Shown in pieces: positions 55,611 through 64,000 of a stretch of 64,000 nt of DNA (within the stretch, counting starts at the first letter, position 1; every line of letters begins with the position of its first letter). Where the stretch lies: positions 76,818,791 to 76,882,790 of the forward strand of contig NC_089584.1 in the NCBI RefSeq assembly GCF_019320115.1, written 5' to 3'. Made by a program: the position numbers and the translations under genes. Source of the stretch: Miscanthus floridulus. Taxonomy: Eukaryota; Streptophyta; Magnoliopsida; Poales; Poaceae. The notes beneath the pieces are model-generated. The model was not told the DNA's origin and searched no databases. It saw nothing but the letters and a program-made list of their open reading frames with translations.

Positions 55611-58213
55611 GTCGCTACCAACTCCACCCCACCGCTGACGCGACCGTACCGCTGCAGTGCGCCAACGGTCACCGCAACTAGTCTCATGGTAGCCCGGTAA
55701 TGCTCACTCACTAGCTAGTTCACCCAGTGGTGGCTTAGTGTGGCCGGCATGGCCGCGCCGTGGTCACCACTTTCACGAGCTCCGCCGCTCCTGTAACCTA
55801 GGCTAGTGTAGGCGCTAGGGTTGTAGACGGGGGTCGGCCCGTTAGTGGAGCCAGCGCGGGTCCCTATTGGCCGGCGTGGCCATCCAATGCCATCGCCGCC
55901 GTGCCGGTGCACGTGGGGGTGGCCGGAGGACCGGGCCGCTGTAAAGGAGAGAAAGGGGAAGGGCTTATTTGCATAGGAGCAGTCTGTAGGAATAGTGTTG
56001 CAGACCTCGGGTTGAATTGTTGGTAGCTCAAGGGTGTTTTTGCATATGTGCCGACGTGCGCGGGCTCCCCGCCGTGGGCCGCCTCTACGCGTGGGCCGCG
56101 TGTCGCCTATGGGCCACCCATGTGCACGCGCTGCTCGCATGTGGGCCGCGCGAGAATCGGTTTTCCTTTTTTTTCCAGTGAATTAGCAAATGTTTTCGAA
56201 TTTAGTTTTGAGCTGATCTTTGGAAAATTATAGTAAATTCTGTAGGTGTCCAAAAATAATAAAATAAAATTTGTTAGGTTCAGAAAAATATGATCTATCT
56301 GTTGATGTAGTCAGTTTACATTTCTCTATGAGAATGTTAGGTCCATTAATTTATTTAGGAAAGCTTAGCATTATTTAGATTAATATTTGTAGGAATTTTT
56401 ATGGCAAATTGGTAATAGCTTTGACCATGAAATCTTTACAGTAGGTTCATTCTATTATAATATACCCACTGTAATTTTTGTAGCCTTAGAATTGGTTGAT
56501 AAATAGGGTAGCTAAGTACTCCTTGTTTTAGTATATATGAAATCGTAAATAAAGTAAGAAATGCATTTTGGGTTGCTATGATAATACTTGAATGTTTCAT
56601 ACCTGTTTAGTGGAAAGAATGGGTAGCTTAGCATCTTAGTCATTAGAGTTAGCTTAGTAGCTTGGTAGATGTATTGTTATTTTAAGAGCTGCTGTTGCTA
56701 AAATGCTAAGTGTTGCATCATCATTGCATGCATGTAGAGAACGCTTGGTGGAGTTCGTGACCGCTGGCGAGCAGGACTACGAGGAGGTAATTGAAGAGTA
56801 CGAGGAGGAGATTCTTGTACAGGATGGAGCCCCAAAGCCACTAGCGACTGACTTTGCTAACATCCCGCCTGCTCAAGGCAAGCCTCGGTGCATAACCCTT
56901 ATTTGAATAAGCACTGAATATATATATCTGTGATGTGCATTTATGTTACAAGCATTTCATAGAAACCACATGCATAAATATATCTGTCCTATGAGTCCTA
57001 CTAGCATAGGTCGAGTAGCTACTATGCTTAGGCTATCGGTAGCGTGAGTAACCTGTCGTTACTCATAATAGGTGATTGTTATTGTCACTCTCATGATAAA
57101 AATGGTGATAGAAAATGGAGACCGGACAGGGATATGGTACGGGTATTGGTAGGTGTAAGAGGTTGTGTCCCGTGGCTAATGGGGCATAGCTTGGTTACAT
57201 TATTTTCCCTATCCGTGTCGGTTAAGGACCGGCTGTTGCATTGGATTCTAGTCAGGTCACAGACTTATTATCCTGAGCACATACTTGTTTATGGGAGCAG
57301 GAAAGGCTCATTGCTCTCTTGTTGTGGGTTCCAGCTCTTTCTAGACTGACTGATTGGAGGCGGGGATGGTGGAGGTCTAAGCACCACACTGACTCCGGGA
57401 CTCAAGTGTGGGGGCTTGGAGTCCAAGTTTGGATGAGGACCTAGACCCCTTGATAGGAAAGTGATGGATTGGTCCTGCTTGTGCCTGGGGTACAAGCGGA
57501 GCGTGTGTTTTGAGGTACCCAGCTAGACACATTGATTCGTGAATCGCTGGGTAATCTAGTACAGCTTGTCTATAATCTAGCACCATAGTAAGAACTGGAA
57601 GATGAAAGATGATGAAATGGATCTGATTGCTCAACTCTTGCTTGAAAGTAGAACATGTGCTTACATAGAATGGTTAGTTAATGAACTAATCATGACTGCT
57701 AATAAAACACACACATAAGGATTCACTACTAGTATTGCTTCTTGCAAAAAGGAAACCCAGCAACCCATAAAGCTTGTCATATCCTTTGGAGTTAGAAAAT
57801 TATTCCCACTAGTCGGGTAACTCTTGCGAGTACATTGTGTACTCAGGGTTTATTTACCCCTGTTGCAGGTCTAGCTTAAGGATGGCTTTTGAGTGGATGA
57901 TTCTTCTGGTGGGCTTAGACAGATCCTTGTATTCTACCATTAGATGTTTATTATAATTCCACTGTTTAAATTCCGCACTCTGAACTTAGTATTGTAATAA
58001 TGTATTTCTAAGAACTCTTGTTGTATGAAATGGACTAAGTATTGTAAACTCGTTCTCATTATTGGATCCTGAAGAAAAAATGTGGATTATTCGAGTTCTC
58101 CCTTGGGGTGTGCTCAATGGAATCCGTCCGATGTAGCTTGCTTTCAGGGTGCTTAGTGTCTGGTGGAAGATGAGCGCCTTCGAAGGTGTGTTATTTTGGG
58201 TAGTTCTACCACA
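55611..58213 (+). mobile_element. S 5' LTR, 3' portion
   Basis: About 2.6 kb end in TTCTACCACA just before the primer site. It begins GC-rich (55611-56160), matching in character the GC-rich end of the window in the 3' LTR. It contains the A-B-C module (56738-57870). A 67-codon acidic ORF (56703-56906) overlaps block A and a 101-codon ORF (57044-57349) overlaps block B; neither matches a known family. Confidence 0.82.
56738..57870 (+). promoter_or_regulatory. Conserved LTR module A-B-C in S
   Basis: Block A is 56738-56888 (after GCATGCATGTAG, an acidic frame, ending GGCAAGCCTCGG). Block B is 57207-57232 (GTGTCGGTTAAGGACCGG). Block C is 57828-57870: GAGTAC (57828-57833), 5-nt loop, GTACTC (57839-57844), then GGGTTTATTTACCC and TGTTGCAGGT. 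Spacings are about 320 and 600 nt, close to T and Y. Confidence 0.6.
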
Positions 58214-58215
58214 AG

Positions 58216-58228
58216 TGGTACCAGAGCC
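58216..58228 (+). other. S primer binding site (tRNA-Met type)
   Basis: TGGTACCAGAGCC, 2 nt after the LTR end, is one mismatch from TGGTATCAGAGC over 12 bases. Confidence 0.85.
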
Positions 58229-58689
58229 AATAATGACTTACAAGTTTCATAACTCTTTTCAAAACCTAAAATTTGATCAACAAAAGTTTTGTGAAAAGTA
58301 GGATGTGATAAAATTATGTAAATAAGTATAAGCCCTAGTAATATGGTCTATCTAGGATAGCGGCACTGATTTTATCTAATCAAGTTTCTGCAAGTTCACT
58401 AACTTACGTTGCATAAGAATCGTTTAGCAAGCGGAAAGTGAGTGTGCGATGTGCCAAAAAATTCTGCAAATGTCGCTATATTCTGGCTTTAGTGAACGTA
58501 TAGGTCGATGCATGCATTATGAAAAGAGAATCTTGCTTAAACTAAACTTCCCCCACACATATAATTTGGATTAGTGAATTGATAGGATAACCTAAAGGAA
58601 TGCTTCAATAAATGTATTATCAATTCTCTAAGTCTCTTGTTCCTAATCTGGAGGGTTGTCTCTAATGGTTGGTTCCTATCTATTTATAG
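58229..58689 (+). other. S untranslated leader
   Basis: 460 bp, AT-rich. Unlike T, there is no ORF between the primer site and gag. Confidence 0.6.
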
Positions 58690-59815
58690 ATGAACCTGAG
58701 GTCTGGTCATGGGAGTACCAGCGCTGGGGTAGACCAAGGTGATAACGGTCGCAATGAGGGCATTGGCAACACCAATGGGGAGAGCCACAAGGCCCCACTT
58801 CAGGCTCCTCCTCCTCCACCAGTGCCACCTCCGGTTGACCCATGCAGAGATGATGGTAGAGATGCTGGCTGCTCGGCATGAGTTAGCTCGTGCCTTGGAG
58901 ATGCTGGCGTAGGAGATTGGTGGCTTCACCAGTGGGGGCCACAAAGGTAATGGCGGGAACAGGGGTGGTGCCCATGGTCCCGAGGGGCCCTGTTCTTACC
59001 AGGACTTCTTGAAGATGCACCAACCCATGTTCATACCGACCGTTGAGCCTCTAGATGCGGAGCATTGGCTTCGTATTCTAGAGCAAAAGTTCTAGCTGCT
59101 CAACATAACTGATGAGCAGAGGGTGTGCTTCATAGCACAGTAGCTCCTAGGTTCCACAAGTGCATGGTGGGACATGTTCAATGCCATGCAGCCGGTGGAC
59201 CACCGTGTGATGTGGCAGGAGTTCACTACCGCTTTCAGAGAGTATTACATTCCTGCTAGTGTGCTGAACCAGAAGTTGATGGAGTTCTTGGACCTGAAGC
59301 AAGGGAGCATGTTTGTGATGGACTATGTGAACAAGTTCAACCATCTAGCATAGTATGCTGGTACCCACGTCGATACTAATGAGAAGAAGAGGGACCATTT
59401 CTATCATGGCCTCTCTTGCAGTCTACAGAAGGAGCTATACACAGGGAACTACCAGACTTTTGGTGCTATGATGAATGCTACTATTGCTATGGAGGGAGTT
59501 CAGCGTGACTCTCAGGCTGAGTGGAAGCGCAAGTGGGTGATTACTAGGTCTTCTAGTCACCCCTAGGCTCAGAAGGTACATATTGTCAGATGGGTGCCCA
59601 ATCAGTCTTTGGGTGGGCAGCCATTCCATCAGCCTCAGCAGACCTACCAGGCACCTCCCACTCAGTACCGTGCACCTACTCAGCAGGCGCAACTGCAGCC
59701 CCAGGGATAGCAAGTTCCACCTCGTTAGTGGCAGGGGAACAAGTCGAGCACTTGTTTCAAGTGTGACAAGGAGGGCCACTATGCTTGGGAGTATCCACAG
59801 AACCAGCCTATGTAG
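58690..59815 (+). pseudogene. S gag
   Basis: ATG at 58690 begins MNLRSGHGSTSAG with a proline-rich run (PPPPPVPPPVDP). A frameshift near 58850 leads to the capsid region: FIPTVEPLDAEHWLRILEQKF, STSAWWDMFNAMQPVDHRVMWQ in part, EYYIPASVLNQKLMEFLDLKQ, VNKFNHLA, DHFYHGLSCSLQKEL. The zinc knuckle near 59753-59795 is CFKCDKEGHYAWEY, with its last Cys changed to Tyr. Ambers at several Gln positions break the frame. No product is possible. Confidence 0.88.
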
Positions 59816-60240
59816 TCTTCCCAGCCTTCAGCCAACTCTCGTCTGATCAAGCGGACGATTATCAAGAAGAAGGTGCCCATAAGCTGCTTTGGGCAAGTCA
59901 ACTTCACTAAGGCTGAGGAGATCCAACAGAATGAACCTATGATGGCTGGTATGTTTACTATTGATTTCCACCCAACATATGTGTTGTTTGATTTTGGTGC
60001 ATCACATTCATTCATGAGCATGGGGTTTGCAAAGAGGCATAATATATATCTCTTATGGCTATACCTATTGCCTACAGAATCAGTACCCCAGGTGCACAGT
60101 TGTGCATTAATACTCGGACGGACACAGTTAGATTAGTGTTAGCCACTCACACTTACCACCTCCAGTTCATGGTGCTGCCTGGGCAAGGCATAGATGCAAT
60201 TCTAGGAATGAACTGGTTGTGAGTTTTTGAGGTAGTCTTG
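59816..60240 (+). pseudogene. S aspartic protease
   Basis: CFGQVNFTKAEEIQQNEPMMAGMF precedes the active site, which reads DFGASHSFMS: the catalytic Asp remains but the usual Ser after it is Phe. The second half (LPGQGIDAILGMNWL) is recognisable up to about 60222. Several stops and a frame change are present. Confidence 0.82.
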
Positions 60241-61712
60241 GACCTTAAGCAGAGAGTTGTTGAGTTATGGCTTCCTTCTTCTGAGGATAGGATGTCTCTT
60301 CTTATGCCCTCAGATCCAGCCTTACCAGTTGTTGCTCATGCTGAAGCTTCTCCTAATCTTGCCTCTATTCTCGTGGTCTATGAGTTCCCAGAGGTCTTTC
60401 CTAAAGATCTACCTGGGTTGCCACCGGATAGAGATATGAAGTTTTCCATTGAGTTAGAACCCAACACTCCTATTTTGCAACATCCCTACCGTATGGCTCC
60501 TAACGAACTAGCAGAAATGAAGAAGCAGTTAGAGGAATTATTGGAGAAGGGATTTATCATTTCTAGTTCTTTCCCATGGAGTTGTCCAGCTATTTTTGTG
60601 AAGAAGAAGGACGGTACCTTGTGGATGTGCGTGGATTACCACCCTCTCAATGCGGTAACCATTAAGAACAAGTATCCTTTGCCTCATATTGATACTTTGT
60701 TCGATCAGTTGGTTGGTGCCAAGGTGTTTTTGAAGATTGATCTTCGTTCTAGATATCATCAAATTAAGATCCGGACGCAAGATATACCAAAGACAACTTT
60801 CTCTACTAGGTATGGGTTATATGAGTAGCTAGTCATGTCCTTTGGTCTCACCAATGCTGTTGCATTCTTCATGTATCTCATGAATTCAATCTTTATGCCA
60901 GAGTTCAACAAGTTTGTAGTGATGTTCATTGATGATATTTTCATATACTCCAAGAACCAAGAAGAGCATGCACTATATCTACGGATAGTACTGGCTCGAT
61001 TAAGGGAACATAAGTTGTATGCCAAATTCAACAAGTGTGAGTTTTGGTTAGATCGAGTACAATTTTTGGGACATGTTCTGACACCTGAAGGTATCTCTAT
61101 AGACCCAAGCAAGCTACAGGATGTGTTAAATTGGAAATCTCTCAAGGCAGTGCATTAGATTCGTCAGTTCCTTGGTCTTGCTGGTTATTATCGGCGCTTC
61201 ATTCCTGACTTCTCCAAAATAGCTCAGCCGATGACCAAGCTGCTCCAGAAAGATGTCAAGTTTGTATGGAGTGCGGCTTTTGAAGAAGCTTTCCAAGCCC
61301 TGAAGGAATTTCTTACCTCTGCTCCTGTTCTTGCTCAACCAGATATTGATAGGCCATTTGATGTGTATTATGATGCCTCAAGGATTGGATTGGGATGCGT
61401 GCTTATGTAGGATGGGCGTGTGATAGCTTATGCTTCACTCTAGTTGAAAAAGCACGAGGTGAATTATCCCACCCATGATTTAGACATGTTTGCTATGGTG
61501 CATGCTCTAAAATTTTGGAGGCATTATTTGTTGGGAAATAAAGTACACATTTTTATGGATCACTAGAGCCTCAAATATATTTTTACTCAATCCGAGTTAA
61601 ATATGAGGCAAAGGAGATGGTTGGAATTAATCAAGGGTTATAATTTGGAAGTTTATTACCATCCTGGAAAAGCTAATGTGGTAGCTGATGCTCTGAGTCG
61701 GAAGTCACATTA
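60241..61712 (+). pseudogene. S reverse transcriptase and RNase H
   Basis: RT starts with [21 protein letters not shown] and continues [27 protein letters not shown] in the usual order, [31 protein letters not shown], an amber at 60826, [20 protein letters not shown] box at 60925-60936 (intact) and [16 protein letters not shown]. RNase H follows ([23 protein letters not shown] with Glu changed to Asp, [12 protein letters not shown]). Stops near 61156, 61408, 61441, 61564 and 61711 sit mostly at Gln codon positions. Confidence 0.9.
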
Positions 61713-63222
61713 GGAGGAAGAAGCACCTTTGTCTCTCAATCATACTGAGGTGCTAGCTCACATTGCTTTGGTGTCGGAATTGCTTGAGCAAATTGTCAGT
61801 GAGCAAAATCAAGACACTTCAGAAATTCCTCACATCAAGAAGTTAATTGCCAAAGGGCGTGGTCCATATTTTAGTGTTGATGATCAAGGTGTAGTGAGGT
61901 TCAAGAATAGATTGGTGGTTCCATTAAATGAGGAGCTTAGAAGAAAGATTTTGGATGGAGCTCATACTTCCAAGTTGTCCATCCATCCTAGTAGTAACAA
62001 GATGTACCATGATTTGTGCTAATTGTATTGGTGGTCCAATATGAAGCAGGATATCACCAAGTATGTCGTAGAGTGCGACACTTGTGGAAGAGTTAAGATA
62101 GACCATATGTGTACCCTAGGATTTTTGCAGCCCTTGCTGATCCCTATTTGGAAATGGGAGGATATTTCCATGGATTTCATTGTGGGTTTACCCCGCATGT
62201 CCGAGGGCTATAACTCTATTTAGGTCATTGTGGATCGCCTTACCAAGTCCGCTCATTTTCTCCTGGTAGATACCAGATATTTAGCCAAGAAGTATGACAA
62301 GTTGTATTTTGATCGAATTATGACCCTGCATGGAGTTCCTCTTACTATCGTCTCTAATAGAGGGTCAGTCTTTGTCTCTCGTTTTTGGGAGCAACTCTAG
62401 GAATGTCTGGGTACTAGTCTCCTTAGAAGTTTAGCTTATCATCTGCAAACTGATGATCAGACAAAAAGGGTAAATTAGGTACTTGAGGATTTGTTGAGAG
62501 CTTGTGCCATTTCTTTTCTTGAGAAGTGGGACGAATGCTTGAACTTAGCTGAGTTTTCTTACAACAATAGCTATTAGGAAAGCATTCATATGGCACCCTT
62601 TGAAGCTCTGTATGGAAAGAAATGTAGGTCACCACTTAACTAGGTTGAAGTAGGTGGCCATGGATATTTGGACCTAATTTTATCAAAGAAGCTCGAGAGC
62701 AAGTTAGCATTATTCAGAGTCATTTGGAGGCAGCTCAAAATCGTTAGAAAACTTATGCGAACAAACAAAGAAGGCCCTTGCAATTTGAAGTTGGTGATCA
62801 TGTGTATCTCAAGGTATCTCCCATGAGAGGTGTACATCGATTTGGTGTCCGTGGAAAGCTAGCCCCTCGCTATGTTGGACCTTACAAGATTTTGGCTCAG
62901 TGTGGTTCTACTGCCTACCGTATCCAGCTCCCGAATATTTTGTCAGTCATGCATAATGTCTTCCATGTTTCCTAGTTAAAGAAATGTTTACGGGTCGCCG
63001 ATGAAGCTGTGGAAATTGAAGGACTTCCTCTCCAGCCCAACTTGTCTTATATTGAGCATCCTATCAAGATCTAGGACAAAAAAGAAAGAGTGACTAGAAA
63101 CAATGTGGTAAAGTTATATAAAGTTCAGTGGCAAAATCACTCGGAGGACGAAGCAACGTGGGAGCAAGAAAGTTATATCCTGAAGCATTATCCCCACCTT
63201 CTTTCTAGTTCACCGAGGTAAT
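61713..63222 (+). pseudogene. S integrase with chromodomain
   Basis: The HHCC domain is complete in residues (AHTSKLSIHPSSNKMYH, ECDTC) but has a stop after DLC at 62020. The core has MDFIVGLPRMSEG (first Asp), SNRGSVF (second Asp changed to Asn) and TDDQTKRVN (catalytic Glu changed to Lys). The later segments FEVGDHVYLKVSPMRGVHRFG and LAPRYVGPYKIL are good. The chromodomain (YKVQWQNHSEDEATWE) ends SSPR-stop at 63222. Stops at 62221 (Trp position), 62398, 62476, 62575, 62641 and 62975 make it dead. Confidence 0.9.
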
Positions 63223-63289
63223 TGTTTAAATCGAAACTTATCTTATCTCATTTCCCACACTAGGCATATGAAATCTTAGGACAAGATTT

Positions 63290-63307
63290 TATTTAAGGGG
63301 GTAGATT
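63290..63307 (+). other. S polypurine tract
   Basis: TTATTTAAGGGGGTAGAT leads into the TGTAACACCC start of the 3' LTR, like the tracts of T and Y. Confidence 0.75.
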
Positions 63308-64000
63308 TGTAACACCCTCGGTGTTACACCATAAATCACTTACTAAAACATGTCATAAGCATCATGTTTAAATGTTATTGCATGTGATAATATGAACTAG
63401 TGAAGCAGTGTAATTTAAACAAACCGTAAAAACTTAAAACGAAGGGTTGTTCGTGACTTATGAAATTATCAAGTAAGGATGTTCGTGAATTTTTATTGAA
63501 CGAAAACACTATAGAACATGCATGAGAGGCCTAAATAAAGTTGGAAGTCTAAGGATTATAGTTGATAGTGAAATACTTGGTGTAGAGAAGTAATTGGGTT
63601 AAGTACAAATTTCAATAGCTTGAAAATGCAACTAGAAATAGAAATGCGATTATAACTTAGAAAATTTCTTGAACTTTGGAAAGGGTAGACATTGCTTTGT
63701 TCATCAATTTTTGTAGAAAAAATTAGTTAAGATGTAGAGTAGTGTCATGACCTGTTTTAGTAGCCTAGTGTAACGTCTAAAGTATGGTGAAGATGGTTTG
63801 GGTGTTTGACCAACCGATTAGTTGATTTGGATGCTTTAAAAAGCATGTATGGCACGACCTCGGTCGGTTTCCTTGCGTAGGCATGGTCATCGCGCCCCTG
63901 AGCCATGACGTCGGTGCGTCGGCTGCCCACGCGTGCGCCTGGCCGGTAGCCCTGGCGCGCAGTTGCCCCACCTCACTACCGCGATGCTGCCGCCGTAGTC
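63308..64000 (+). mobile_element. S 3' LTR, first 693 bp (cut by the window end)
   Basis: It starts TGTAACACCCTCGG with an immediate inverted copy, GTGTTACACC. It is AT-rich, then GC-rich from 63850. The last bases, CCGTAGTC, could join the GTCGC at 55611, the point where W interrupts the other LTR. No gene. Confidence 0.85.

Larger units (their letters stand above)
55611..64000 (+). mobile_element. Element S: decayed Tekay-like chromovirus (continues past the window)
   Basis: It has a 5' LTR remnant, Met-type primer site, gag, protease, RT, RNase H, integrase, chromodomain, PPT and the first 693 bp of the 3' LTR. W interrupts its 5' LTR, so the first part of that LTR lies left of W, outside the window. 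Coding frames contain about 20 stops, mostly amber at Gln or Trp positions. It is the oldest element here by nesting order. Confidence 0.88.

Overview
This window is plant nuclear heterochromatin, almost certainly from a grass. The evidence is the element families seen: long-LTR Tekay/Del chromoviruses, and Tat-lineage Ty3/Gypsy elements with a second RNase H and RIRE2- or Grande-like features. A panicoid (sorghum, sugarcane or Miscanthus type) host is a plausible guess, not a proof. I found no host protein gene, tRNA, rRNA or CRISPR array. All 64 kb can be read as LTR retrotransposons inserted into one another, plus one segmental duplication. Element names here are local labels.

Nesting, outermost first. 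S (+ strand Tekay-like chromovirus, heavily decayed) has its 5' LTR remnant at 55611-58213, gag-pol at 58690-63220 and the start of its 3' LTR at 63308-64000. W (+ strand Tat element, 4640-55610) lies in the 5' LTR of S. W is broken twice. Z (+ strand, gag-only Tat relic, 9056-36327) sits between the RT and RNase H regions. U (- strand, non-coding LARD, 37244-49750) sits between the second RNase H and the integrase. The 5' LTR of Z contains Y (- strand LARD with 4.9-kb LTRs, 9182-33117). The left LTR of Y contains T (- strand Tekay element with gag, pol, chromodomain and an extra 5' ORF, 9568-19598). The left LTR of U contains V (+ strand, RIRE2-like, 39505-44061), which has three LTRs. Matching 5-bp target duplications support T (GCCAC), Y (AAAAG), U (CCTCC) and V (CAACC/CAACT).

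Positions 1-4428 repeat 8562-12987 with the same nested junctions (W, Z, Y, T), so the nest already existed when a roughly 8.56-kb unit was duplicated. A 211-bp filler with a strong hairpin (4429-4639) separates copy 1 from the truncated 5' LTR of W.

The most interesting signals are these. (1) A three-block module (A-B-C) is conserved in order and spacing in the otherwise different LTRs of S, T and Y. It consists of an AG-flanked exon-like block ending in a GGCAAGCC core, a GTGTCGnTTAAGGACC core, and a double stem-loop. (2) T has a coiled-coil/acidic ORF between its primer binding site and gag. (3) V contains a 37/44-bp minisatellite that is open in all three forward frames. (4) V has an LTR-internal-LTR-internal-LTR structure. 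(5) The duplicated copies let nonsense mutations be polarised, and most are C-to-T changes such as CAG to TAG. All identities and counts were estimated by eye.
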